A program made the translations under genes and the position numbers. DNA of 64,000 nt from the NCBI RefSeq assembly GCF_028657195.3, contig NZ_JANCPR020000001.1, forward strand, positions 186,001 through 250,000, read 5' to 3'. This document shows, piece after piece, positions 40,474-48,889 of this stretch. Position 1 is the first letter of the stretch, and every line of letters begins with the position of its first letter. A model generated the notes under the pieces. That model was not told the DNA's origin. It searched no databases and saw nothing but the letters and a program-made list of their open reading frames with translations. Source of the DNA: Streptomyces iconiensis. Lineage in GTDB: Bacteria; Actinomycetota; Actinomycetes; Streptomycetales; Streptomycetaceae.

Positions 40474-41775
40474 TCAGGCGGGGGAGGCGACGAGCAAGCT
40501 CGTCTCCAGTGGCAAGGGCTCCAGCGATTCCAGGCGGAGTCCCGCCCGTGCCAGCAGCGACCGGTACTCGGGCAGGGTCCGCTCACGCCCGCCGGCGATC
40601 AGCATGAGGTGCACGTCCCACAGCACGGGGAGGGCGGTCGAGCGGTCCTCCGCCACGACCCGCTCCAGGATGAACAGGCGGCCCGAACTGCCCATCGCCC
40701 GGCGGCAGTTGACCAGCAGCCGCACGCAGTCGGCGTCGTCCCAGTCCTGCAGCACGCGGGAGAGCAGATAGGCGTCCCCACCGGGTGGCACCTCCTCGAA
40801 GACATCGCCCGTCACGATCTCGTAGCGGCCCGGGTCCACGGCGTCGGCGAGGTGTTCGTGCGCGAGAGGTGCCATGTGAGGGAGGTCGAAGAGCACTCCG
40901 CGCAGGCCGGGGTTCCCGCGCAGTACGAGCGAGAGGAGCGTGCCGTATCCGCCGCCCACGTCGACCACCGTGTGGTGCCGCGAGAAGTCGATCGCGCGGG
41001 AGACCGTGGCGAAGGGGGCACTCCCCACGCTCATGGCGCGCTGGAACTTGGGCCCTGCCCCCGGTGTGTCCCTCAGGTAGTCGCCCAGCGAGCTGCCGAA
41101 CGCCTCCTCGAAACCGGTCCCTCCGGTGCGCAGCGCGGGCAGCACGGCGCCCCAGGCCCGGTGGAACTCCTCGCCGTAGATGAGGCACATGTCGCGCATG
41201 GACCCGGACACGTCGCTGCGCAGCAGCGTGCTCACCGCGTTGAGGCGGTATCCGGCCGTCTCCGTGCCCTCGAACACCCCCATGGTGGCGAGCAGACGCA
41301 TCAGCCGGCGGACCGCGTCCTCGCCCGTACCCGTCAGTGCGGCCAGTGCCTCACAGGAGACGGCGCCCCCGGCGATATGGTCCGGGATCCGCAGTGCAGC
41401 CGCCGCGTACAGCGCCTGGGCCCGCCAGGTCCCCGTCGCGATGTCGATGACCTCTCGGGCGGCTCGGTGGTCCGCGGGGTCCGCCTCCCGCGCGGCTTGA
41501 TCGCCCGCCTTATGGGCGGCATGGGGGTCCGCCTTGTGCGTGGCCTTATGGGCGGCATGAGCGTCCGCCTCATGGGCGGCATGGGAGTCCGCCTCACGTG
41601 TGACCTCATGGACGGTGTGACGGTCCGCGTCACGCGTGCCCTCATGGGCGGCATGGGAGTCCGCCTCACGGGTGACCTCATGGACGGCATGACGGTCCAC
41701 GTCACGCGTGCCTTCATGGGCGGCATGAGGCTCCGCCGTCAGGTCCTCTCCCTGGGCAGCGTGCGCGGCCTTCAC
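40474..41775 (-). CDS. creN: SAM-dependent O-methyltransferase with a His-rich repeat N-terminus
   Basis: A 433-residue plant-type (AdoMet_MTase dimerisation plus catalytic) methyltransferase. Dimerisation domain begins near residue 105 (REVIDIATGTWRAQALYAAA); SAM binding is VVDVGGGYGTLLSLVL, with the catalytic-type region LQDWDDADCVRLL. It fits the aryl O-methylation of the cremeomycin pathway. The first ~100 residues are unusual: two nearly identical 24-residue units (21-44, 45-68) and further HAAHK units, containing many His and Asp/Glu. GTG 41775 overlaps the ligase stop. The repeats are in frame and real as far as the sequence shows. Confidence 0.75.
   Translation of the reverse strand: MKAAHAAQGEDLTAEPHAAHEGTRDVDRHAVHEVTREADSHAAHEGTRDADRHTVHEVTREADSHAAHEADAHAAHKATHKADPHAAHKAGDQAAREADPADHRAAREVIDIATGTWRAQALYAAAALRIPDHIAGGAVSCEALAALTGTGEDAVRRLMRLLATMGVFEGTETAGYRLNAVSTLLRSDVSGSMRDMCLIYGEEFHRAWGAVLPALRTGGTGFEEAFGSSLGDYLRDTPGAGPKFQRAMSVGSAPFATVSRAIDFSRHHTVVDVGGGYGTLLSLVLRGNPGLRGVLFDLPHMAPLAHEHLADAVDPGRYEIVTGDVFEEVPPGGDAYLLSRVLQDWDDADCVRLLVNCRRAMGSSGRLFILERVVAEDRSTALPVLWDVHLMLIAGGRERTLPEYRSLLARAGLRLESLEPLPLETSLLVASPA
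41509..41715 (-). repeat. 72-bp tandem repeat inside the O-methyltransferase gene
   Basis: Two 72-bp copies (41644-41715 and 41572-41643) differ by a few bases, followed by shorter units down to 41509. They encode HAAHEGTRD and HEVTREADSHAAH blocks; the unit count could vary between strains. Confidence 0.8.
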
Positions 41776-43538
41776 CTGGTGCTCCCGTTCCGGGTCGGTG
41801 CGACCGTCGGCTCAGCGCGTGCCACGGCGCCCTCCGCGATGCCTTCCGTGGCGCCGTCGGTGAGCAGGTGCTGATGGCGTTCCCGCAGGCTGCGCTTGAG
41901 TGCCTTGCCCGTCGGGCCGACCGGAAGGCCCTCACGGCCGGTGGCGACGACCAGCGCCCGCAGGGCCGGCAGCCCCTTGCGCAGCAGGCCCGCGTTGCAG
42001 CGCTCCAGGAGGTCGTCCGGGCCGGCCGTGGACCCGTCGTCGGTGAGTACCACGGCGACCGGGCACGACGCCCGCGGGCTGCCGGGGTCGTCGGCCGCGA
42101 AGACGGCGCAGTCCGTCGCGCCGGTCTCCAGCAGGACGACCTCTTCCAGCGGCAGGCTGTAGACGGGCCCGTCGGCGGAGTGGATCACATCGGGCTCGCG
42201 GTCCAGGTGGTACCAGAGGCCCTGTGTGTCGCGTCGGACGATGTCGCCGGTCAGGAAGTGGCCGTCGAGCAGGGAACGTTCGGTCAGGCCCGGGTCGTCC
42301 CAGTAACCGGGGGTGACGCTCGGCGCGCGCACACCGAGCCTGCCCGGCTGCCCCGGTGGCAGTTCTCTGCCGTCGTCGCCGAAGACCGCCGCCCTTTTCA
42401 CCACGCTCGTCGGCAGTCCGACGAGACGCCCCTCGACCGGCGCCTGCGGGGTGTGGACCTGGGTGAAGAGCACCATGCCCATCTCGGAGGAGCCGAGACC
42501 GTCCCGGTAGGCGGAGCCCCCGGCCGGTCCTTCGGGGGTGCTGTGCGCTCCCACAGCGACCAGGTCGCGTATGTGGTGCTCGTGCGAGGCGTCCCCCATG
42601 CCGGACCAGGTGTGGAGGGTGCGCGCCGCCTCCGGTGAGATGTCGGAGGTCGGGAGGCCCGCCAGGGCGATCGGGAACCCGAGCACCATCGTCGGAAGGA
42701 ACGTGTTGATCGCGCGCACCACGGCGGCACCGGAGATGTCGTCCAGGATCAGGGTGGGCAGCCCGAGCGTGATCGTCATGCTCAGGTGCGCGAGGCCGGC
42801 GGAGTGACTGGCCGGGAGCGCCGAGAGCACGCGGTCGGAGCGCAGCGAGGGAAACGCCCAGAGCCGCTCCCACCGGCCGGCGAAGAACGACCTGTGCAGG
42901 AACATGGGCGCCTTGGGGCGGCCGGTCGTCCCGGAGGAGTGGGAGATCAGCACCAGGTCGCCGGCGGCGTGACGGTACGGGAAGTCCGCCATCGGCCGGG
43001 GCGGCTTGGGGGCCGTCTCACGCAGTACCGCGATGTCCTGCACGGTGACGGTCTCCGCCTGCCGCTGCCCTGAGGGTGCCTCCTTCCACACGGCCGCGCA
43101 GGCGTCGATCAGATCGCGGTCGCCCACCAGCACCGAGACCCTCGTACGCGTGAAGTAGTCGGCCGCGACGTCGAGTCGCATCTGCGCGTTGGCGTGCACG
43201 GGAACCGCGCCGAGGCTGGTGACGGCGATGTAGTGCAGCAGGTTCTCCAGGCCGTCGCGGGTGTGGACGCCCACATGGCTCCGGGGCCCGATGCCCTGGG
43301 TGCGGTACCAGTGCGCGTAGCGGATGACCCTGACCCTCATGTCGTTCAGTGACAGTTCCGACAGCTCGCCCTCGGCGCCGTCGGGGCCTTCGGCGCCGCG
43401 GTGGAAGATGATCGGCCGGTCGGGGTCGGTCGCGACTGCCCACGTGTGCCAGAAGAAGTTGCCGGCGCCGAGTCGGGGATCGAGGTACAGCCGCATGCGC
43501 TGCACCGCCGATCGGTGTGTGCCGAATATGTGCGTCAT
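41772..43538 (-). CDS. creM: AMP-forming ligase, CreM-type diazotase candidate
   Basis: A 588-residue ANL-superfamily enzyme. ATP-binding P-loop LISHSSGTTGRPKAP (about 205), A5 region DGLGSSEMG (about 355) and the C-terminal lysine GPTGKALKRSLRE (about 545) are present. Family members act as fatty acyl- or aryl-CoA ligases, but CreM of the cremeomycin cluster uses ATP and nitrite to diazotise an aminobenzoate. With creE/creD homologues nearby, diazotisation is the favoured role; a carboxylate ligase is the alternative. GGAGAGG precedes ATG 43538. A 134-bp gap with a run of nine G separates it from the hydroxylase. Confidence 0.75.
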   Translation of the reverse strand: MTHIFGTHRSAVQRMRLYLDPRLGAGNFFWHTWAVATDPDRPIIFHRGAEGPDGAEGELSELSLNDMRVRVIRYAHWYRTQGIGPRSHVGVHTRDGLENLLHYIAVTSLGAVPVHANAQMRLDVAADYFTRTRVSVLVGDRDLIDACAAVWKEAPSGQRQAETVTVQDIAVLRETAPKPPRPMADFPYRHAAGDLVLISHSSGTTGRPKAPMFLHRSFFAGRWERLWAFPSLRSDRVLSALPASHSAGLAHLSMTITLGLPTLILDDISGAAVVRAINTFLPTMVLGFPIALAGLPTSDISPEAARTLHTWSGMGDASHEHHIRDLVAVGAHSTPEGPAGGSAYRDGLGSSEMGMVLFTQVHTPQAPVEGRLVGLPTSVVKRAAVFGDDGRELPPGQPGRLGVRAPSVTPGYWDDPGLTERSLLDGHFLTGDIVRRDTQGLWYHLDREPDVIHSADGPVYSLPLEEVVLLETGATDCAVFAADDPGSPRASCPVAVVLTDDGSTAGPDDLLERCNAGLLRKGLPALRALVVATGREGLPVGPTGKALKRSLRERHQHLLTDGATEGIAEGAVARAEPTVAPTRNGSTR

Positions 43539-43672
43539 TCGCCTCTCCTGCATCCGGAATGCACACTCTTGTAGGTCTTTGCAGAGCGCTGAGTCGGGGT
43601 GTGTGTGGGGGGGGGTGCCGGTGTGGGGTGGGGGAGTGGCGGCGGACGGTGGTGATCCCGAGGAGGGCGCGG

Positions 43673-44869
43673 TCAGGCGCTGGTCACCAGCGCGTGCAGA
43701 GGTGTCACCTCGGGCTGTCCGAGCGTCATCACCTCGGCGATCGCCGCGTACATCCCGGAGTCGCGCACCGGCTGCCGTGGGCTCGACGACAGCACCGCCA
43801 GGCTCTGCTGGAGCTGCTGGAACCGCTCCACGTACGGCCTCCGTAGCGCTTCGTACGCCGCGAGCGGCTCCGGAAAGCCCTTCTCCGCCGCGCTGTTGAG
43901 CACGTCGGACAGGACGACGGCGTCTCCCAGCGCCAGGTTGAGGCCCTGTGCCCCGAACGAGTGCACACCGTGGGCGCTGTCCCCGAGGAGCCCGAGGTTC
44001 CCGCGGTGCCAGTGGGCGGGCCTGACCACGTGGTGGTGCACCTCGATGACCTGTTCCCAGGTGCTGAGGTTCGCCGCCAGGAGATCCGTCAGGGCCGGCA
44101 CAGCGTGGGCCAGCCGGGAGCGGAGTGCGCCGATGCCCGATTCCTTGATCCGCCTGTACGCGTCGGGATCGGCGGCCCACAGGACCGTCAGCTTGCCCTC
44201 GGCGACGGGCATCGTCGCCACGAGGGCGCCCTCGTGGTCGCGGTGGGCGGTGATCCGTTCAGGAGTTCCCTCGGGCAGGGGGAGTTCGACCATGACCGCG
44301 GGGCGATCGAAGGCGAACACCTCGGTCTCGATGCCGGCCATGTCACGCAGCGCGGAGAACTTCCCGTCGCTGCCGATCACGAAGCGGCTCTCCACCCGCA
44401 CCGGGGTGTCGCCCCGCCGCAGGTCCAGCCCGTAACCGGTGGCGGGCTCTCCGGTCAGCCCCTGTACGGACGTGCCCGTCATGATCCTGACCGTCGGCTC
44501 CCGCAGCAGCGCGTCCTGCAGCGCGCCTGCCATCGCACGGAGCGGGACGCTGAGCGCGTACGGGTAACTGCCTCCCGGCACCGACGCGTAGTCGAGGGTG
44601 GAGTGCCCGCCCATGGTGTCGTACTCCCTGACCTGCCGGACGCGCTGGCCGTACGGCTCCAACGCGTCGAGCAGGCCCATGTGCTGGAGCAGGTCGAGGG
44701 AGGGCGGCGAGAGAAACGGAGCGTGCGCTGGGCCGCCCTGTGCCAGGTGCTCCCGCCGGTCGACGACGGTCACGTCGCGCCCCCGGCGTGCGAGCAGCAG
44801 GGCGAGGACCAGTCCCGCCGGGCCACCGCCGACGATGCAGCAGTCGGCCTGTGAGGTCTCGTCACCCAT
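43673..44869 (-). CDS. FAD-dependent aromatic hydroxylase (group A, CreL-like)
   Basis: A 398-residue PHBH-type monooxygenase with the FAD fold CCIVGGGPAGLVLALLLARRG, the DG-type motif SRFVIGSDGKFSALRD (about 160-180) and GLLGDSAHGVHSFGAQGLN (about 290). It should hydroxylate an aromatic ring ortho or para to a phenol; in the cremeomycin pathway such an enzyme hydroxylates 3,4-AHBA before methylation. Its start overlaps the flavin reductase stop by 8 bases. Group A enzymes reduce their own FAD, so the neighbouring reductase may serve a different partner. Confidence 0.85.
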   Translation of the reverse strand: MGDETSQADCCIVGGGPAGLVLALLLARRGRDVTVVDRREHLAQGGPAHAPFLSPPSLDLLQHMGLLDALEPYGQRVRQVREYDTMGGHSTLDYASVPGGSYPYALSVPLRAMAGALQDALLREPTVRIMTGTSVQGLTGEPATGYGLDLRRGDTPVRVESRFVIGSDGKFSALRDMAGIETEVFAFDRPAVMVELPLPEGTPERITAHRDHEGALVATMPVAEGKLTVLWAADPDAYRRIKESGIGALRSRLAHAVPALTDLLAANLSTWEQVIEVHHHVVRPAHWHRGNLGLLGDSAHGVHSFGAQGLNLALGDAVVLSDVLNSAAEKGFPEPLAAYEALRRPYVERFQQLQQSLAVLSSSPRQPVRDSGMYAAIAEVMTLGQPEVTPLHALVTSA

Positions 44870-45422
44870 CTGCGTGCTCCTTCTTTTCGGGCTTCTCGGG
44901 CTGCCCGGCCTGCCGGACAGTGGTGAACGTGCCCTGGTACGAGACCTGGGGCGGCGCGAGGACCGGGTTGAGCCGGGCGGCGGTGACCCGGCCGATCACC
45001 AGCACGTGGTCCTCGACGGGGACCGCGCGCTGGAGCACGCATTCGATCGTGGCCGAGGCGCCTGCCGCGAAGGGAACCCCGCTGTCCTTGAGCACCCCGC
45101 CGAGCACATTCACCGCCATGGCGCCGACCGGGCGGTCGGCGGCGGCGAAGGTACGGGTCAGGCCCGTCTGTTCGGCCGTCAGGAAACTCAGCGCGAAGAC
45201 GCGGTCGTCGAGCAGCCGCCGGTTGATCCGCGCCGCGTGGTGCACGGAGACGAGGACCAGGGGCGGGGTGAGCGAGACGCTGATGACCGAGTTGACCGAC
45301 ATGCCGGTCGCGGACTCGCCGCTGCCTGCCGTGAGCAGGGCGACCCCGGTGGGGAACAGCCGCATGCACGCCCGCAGGCCCTCGGTACCGACGGTTCCGG
45401 GCGCCGCTCCTGGCGGGCTCAC
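44862..45422 (-). CDS. Flavin reductase domain protein
   Basis: A 186-residue split-barrel flavin reductase (FPTGVALLTAGSGESATGMSVNS, then PLVLVSVHHAARINRRLL and RTFAAADRPV-type segment). It supplies reduced FMN or FAD to a two-component oxygenase. It is sandwiched with overlapping stops and starts between a PaaK-like ligase (GTGA) and the aromatic hydroxylase. Which oxygenase it serves is unclear; no separate reduced-flavin oxygenase is visible in the operon. Confidence 0.85.
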   Translation of the reverse strand: MSPPGAAPGTVGTEGLRACMRLFPTGVALLTAGSGESATGMSVNSVISVSLTPPLVLVSVHHAARINRRLLDDRVFALSFLTAEQTGLTRTFAAADRPVGAMAVNVLGGVLKDSGVPFAAGASATIECVLQRAVPVEDHVLVIGRVTAARLNPVLAPPQVSYQGTFTTVRQAGQPEKPEKKEHADG

Positions 45423-46738
45423 CAGTAACTCACCGCCTTGCCCCAGTCCTCGTCGGCGCCGAAGAGGTTCCGGGGCTTGACGAAGTCGTGCGTCCTGGTG
45501 AGCGCCTCGATCGGGACGAGGGACCCGGGAGCCACGCCGGTCGTCCGGCTTGTCACGCCCAGCTCCTCCCGTACGGCGGAGGTCAGTTCGGCTGCGGCCT
45601 CGCGGCGCCGGTCGGCCACTTCGAACTCGATCTCCAGGTGGTCCTCGCGTGCCCTCGCCCGCCAGAACATGACCCCGTAGGGCTCAAGCCGGCCGAACAC
45701 CAGCTCTTCGAGCCGGGACTGGGTCACGCGGGTGCCGCCCACGACGCAGCTCGTGGCGTCGCGCCCGAGCACCTCCAGCACCGGCAGCCGCCAGCCGCAG
45801 GCGCAGTCCTCGTCGGAGATCCGCACCTGGTCCTCGATGTTGTAGCGCAGCAGCGGCATCGCCTCCCGGTAGAGGGTGGTGACGGTGAGTTCGCCGGTAC
45901 CTGTGAGGCTGCTGCGTCCGGTCTGCGGGTCGTACACCTGAGGGATGAAGCGGTCGGCCCACAGGTGCAGCCGCCCCTGGGAGCACTCGCCTGCCAGGCT
46001 GCCGGTCTCGGTCGAGCCGTAGTCCTGGACCACCGGCACGCCGCCCCACACCCGCTGGATGAGGTCGCGCCGCGCCGGGCTGAGGGGTTCGCCCACCGCC
46101 ATCAGGCCGCGCAGCGAAGGGAAGTCCCGGTCAGGGCTGAGACCTGCCGCGCGGGCCGCCGCTGCCCACAACAGGCACTCGGTCGGCATGCACCAGGCCA
46201 GCGTGATGTCCAGGTCGTGCAGGAGCTGCACCACACGGGAGTGGGTGACCACGAGCGAGCGGTTGTCGGCGGGGACCACGGTGGCGCCCTTGTAGAGCGC
46301 GCCCTGGTGCGCCTGGTGGCCCGTGGGCAGCATCGCGTACGGCGTGCGGACCAGCATCGTGTCCGAAGGCGCGATACCGATCGCGCTCCGGGTGAAGCGG
46401 TCGACCACGTCGTGCCAGTCATCCGCGGTGAAGAACGACGACGTCGGCTTCCCCGAGGTGCCGCTGGACTCGTGGTAGGTGGCCAGGTGTTCACGCTCGA
46501 CGGCCAGCAGCCCGAAGGGGTAGGCCCTGCGCAGGTCCCGCTTGGTGATCACAGGAAGCCCGTCGAGATCGCCGACGGTCTTCACCCGTGTGAGGTCGCC
46601 GAACGGTTCGCGGTAGTACGGAGAGCGGGCCGCCCATTCCATTGCCGCGGGCAGGCGGTCTTCCTGGAGTTCTCCCAGCTCTGTCAGGTCACGCCATTGA
46701 CCGAGCTGTGGCACCTCTGCGAGGGGCGCTTTCTTCAT
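45419..46738 (-). CDS. PaaK-like phenylacetate-CoA ligase family protein
   Basis: A 439-residue adenylate-forming enzyme with the P-loop TYHESSGTSGKPTSSFFT (about 90), QDYGSTETGSLAGEC (about 230) and a C-terminal AMP-binding region (ISDEDCACGW...LGRDAT). PaaK-type enzymes activate aryl carboxylates as CoA thioesters. Its ATG overlaps the amidohydrolase stop (ATGA). It is the second of three adenylating enzymes in the operon, so the aminobenzoate and another acid may both be activated. The exact substrate is unknown. Confidence 0.8.
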   Translation of the reverse strand: MKKAPLAEVPQLGQWRDLTELGELQEDRLPAAMEWAARSPYYREPFGDLTRVKTVGDLDGLPVITKRDLRRAYPFGLLAVEREHLATYHESSGTSGKPTSSFFTADDWHDVVDRFTRSAIGIAPSDTMLVRTPYAMLPTGHQAHQGALYKGATVVPADNRSLVVTHSRVVQLLHDLDITLAWCMPTECLLWAAAARAAGLSPDRDFPSLRGLMAVGEPLSPARRDLIQRVWGGVPVVQDYGSTETGSLAGECSQGRLHLWADRFIPQVYDPQTGRSSLTGTGELTVTTLYREAMPLLRYNIEDQVRISDEDCACGWRLPVLEVLGRDATSCVVGGTRVTQSRLEELVFGRLEPYGVMFWRARAREDHLEIEFEVADRRREAAAELTSAVREELGVTSRTTGVAPGSLVPIEALTRTHDFVKPRNLFGADEDWGKAVSYW

Positions 46739-47493
46739 GGCGTTTCTCCAATGAGCCGCATGGTGTTCTCCCAGGCGATGAGCCGCCACTGGTCCGCCGG
46801 AAGACCGAGCGCCTTGAATTTGGCGAGTTCGACCTCCGGGGCCTGGAGCGGGTATTCACTGCCGAACAGAACCCGTTCAGCGCCCAGGCGTTCGATCGCG
46901 GCGCTGACGACGCTGGTGTATCCGCCGGACGTCTCGAAGACGATGTTGCCGCTGTCCGTGATGAGATCTATTCCGTACAGGTCGAGGTCGCCCACTCCCG
47001 CGTGACCGAGCACGAACGTGACCGCGGGGAACCGCCGCGCGAGTCCCACCAGGTCCCGCACCCCGAATCCCTCGCGGTGCAGACAGTGCAGATAGACGTT
47101 GTGCCCCAGTTCGGCCGCCGCGCTCACCAGGGCCTGCGTCCGCTCGTCCGCCAGCGGCACGCCGTGCACGCCGGGGGCGAGTTTGAGTCCCCTGAACTCC
47201 GTGCCACGGGAGCGGTATTCGCCGGCCTCCCGGTGCGGGTTGGCGAAGAAGAAGGGCACCAGCCGGCCGGGCGCACCGGCGCAGCCTTCAAGGACCGCTG
47301 TGTTGTCGGCGTCCTTTTCTATGTGGCCCCCTACGATGATCTGCCGCGAGAGTTCGTCCGGTGATATCGCGGCTCCGGCGACGACGACGGTACGGTCGAT
47401 GCCGTTCCTGTCCATCGAGGTGAGAATGCGTTCTGCCGAATCCGGCCGCGGGGCAAGATGTGCGTGGGCGTCAAAGACGCGTTGCGCTTCCAT
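46735..47493 (-). CDS. Amidohydrolase-2 family protein (possible aryl decarboxylase)
   Basis: A 252-residue TIM-barrel metal enzyme. HxH is present in VFDAHAHL (His10, His12), with further metal/active-site candidates in VYLHCLHREG, VLGHAGVGD and LFGSEYPLQ. The family includes ACMSD and resorcylate-type decarboxylases as well as hydrolases. In an aminohydroxybenzoate operon, ring decarboxylation or a hydrolytic release step are both plausible. It overlaps the PaaK-like gene and follows the LuxC-like gene by 25 bases. Confidence 0.7.
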   Translation of the reverse strand: MEAQRVFDAHAHLAPRPDSAERILTSMDRNGIDRTVVVAGAAISPDELSRQIIVGGHIEKDADNTAVLEGCAGAPGRLVPFFFANPHREAGEYRSRGTEFRGLKLAPGVHGVPLADERTQALVSAAAELGHNVYLHCLHREGFGVRDLVGLARRFPAVTFVLGHAGVGDLDLYGIDLITDSGNIVFETSGGYTSVVSAAIERLGAERVLFGSEYPLQAPEVELAKFKALGLPADQWRLIAWENTMRLIGETP

Positions 47494-47518
47494 GCAGTGA
47501 CCAATCGGTGATCGATGT

Positions 47519-48889
47519 TCAGCCCTGGATGATGCCTTTTCCCCGCATCAGGAAATCGGTCAGATACCCGTCGTGCGGGACTCCTGGAAAATGATGGTGG
47601 GTGGGGTGGCGGCCCATGTAGACGTTCTTGATGGAGGGTTCAGCGACGAGTTGGCCGAGCAGCCGCTCCGGGCAGCCGATCGCCGTCAGCACGAGCGTGT
47701 TCTTCAGCGGCCCGCTTCCCTCGTCCGCCGACCACGGCGCGACCCACACGCACGGGTAGGGCAGTTCGACGGCGGTCTGCGGCGCGTACGCGTGCGGCAC
47801 CTCGACAACCGAGGGCCGCAACGCCGCGCTGCCGTCGCCCAGTTCCTCCACGATGCCCTCGCCCCCGAGCCACGGCCTGGCGTCACCGACACTGGCGGCG
47901 AACTTCGCCTCCAGGGCGCGGGCAGCCGCCGTCGGGTACACGGGGAGCCGCGCCTTGTCGTCCTCGGGCGGCAGGCCGCGGAGGCCCGACAGCCGTTCGG
48001 CGATGGCCTCGGCCACCGGTGCGGGATCGCCGTCGACGAACACGGCGGTCGCGTTGACGCACGCGGCCCCGCCCTCGGCGACGACCGAGTCGACGACGGT
48101 GTCCAGGCCGGCCTGCCAATCGCCGCCGTGCAGAAGGATCTTCGACCTGCCTGGCCCCTGGGTCAGCACCCGTGGATCGCCGTGATGGCGCAGGACGGCG
48201 TCGTCCCCGCCGTAGACGAGGGCGAGGTCGGCGCCCCGTACGAGGTCCTGCGCCACCGCGTGTTCTGTGGGCAGGAGCATCACCTCGTCGTCGCGGAACC
48301 CGGAGGCGCGCAGCGCGCTGACGAGCCGGTGCAGGGTGAAGGGCTCACGGCGCGAGGGCCGCACCGCCACCCGGTAGCCGAGCGCGAGCGCCTCCAGCCA
48401 GCCGGCGTGCACCGCTGGGTGGTTGCCGGGCGCGTTCACGCACAGCACCTCGCCCCTGCGGATCCACACCGCTCCACGGCCGCCGGGCAGTGGCTCCTTC
48501 CAGTTCTCGGTCGCCGCCCGCGGTTTGCCGTCGCGCGCCGTCCGGTGCGCGAGGTCGGCGGCCAGCGCGAGCGCCCTCACGGCCGAACGGACCGTGGTGA
48601 TCGGCAGCCCCGAAACCCGGCTCGTGCGGTGCTCGTACTCCTCGACCGAGAGCCCGGCGACCACCTCGCCGGCGAAGCGCCGCCCGGCCTCGCGCAGGGC
48701 CGCCGCCCTGCGGTCGGCCGGCGGGGCGCTCGCCGCACGGAGCGCGGCGAGCGCACGGTGGACGAGGAGGCCGGGGGCAAGGCTCAGCTCGGCCGACTGC
48801 CGTCCCGCCACATCGGTGACGGGTGTGCGCCGGTGCGCGCGGTAGGGCCCGTCGGCGCCGAGGACGTCCAGCTCCAGGACACCGGGCAT
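47519..48889 (-). CDS. LuxC/GriD-like acyl reductase (aldehyde dehydrogenase superfamily)
   Basis: A 456-residue protein with the acyl-CoA reductase (LuxC) layout: NAPGNHPAVHAGWLEALALG for the cofactor site and the catalytic cysteine in EGGAACVNATAVFVDG (about 310). It would reduce an activated acyl group to an aldehyde with NAD(P)H. The adjacent LuxE-like gene overlaps by 1 base (TGATG). Together they resemble the GriC/GriD carboxylic acid reductase that turns 3,4-AHBA into its benzaldehyde in grixazone biosynthesis. Confidence 0.75.
   Translation of the reverse strand: MPGVLELDVLGADGPYRAHRRTPVTDVAGRQSAELSLAPGLLVHRALAALRAASAPPADRRAAALREAGRRFAGEVVAGLSVEEYEHRTSRVSGLPITTVRSAVRALALAADLAHRTARDGKPRAATENWKEPLPGGRGAVWIRRGEVLCVNAPGNHPAVHAGWLEALALGYRVAVRPSRREPFTLHRLVSALRASGFRDDEVMLLPTEHAVAQDLVRGADLALVYGGDDAVLRHHGDPRVLTQGPGRSKILLHGGDWQAGLDTVVDSVVAEGGAACVNATAVFVDGDPAPVAEAIAERLSGLRGLPPEDDKARLPVYPTAAARALEAKFAASVGDARPWLGGEGIVEELGDGSAALRPSVVEVPHAYAPQTAVELPYPCVWVAPWSADEGSGPLKNTLVLTAIGCPERLLGQLVAEPSIKNVYMGRHPTHHHFPGVPHDGYLTDFLMRGKGIIQG

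Noticed and set aside
43605..43615. Run of nine G between the hydroxylase and CreM-like genes as a phase-variation switch
   Set aside because: It lies outside both coding regions and no other evidence of slippage is visible; it is more likely a sequencing-sensitive spot.
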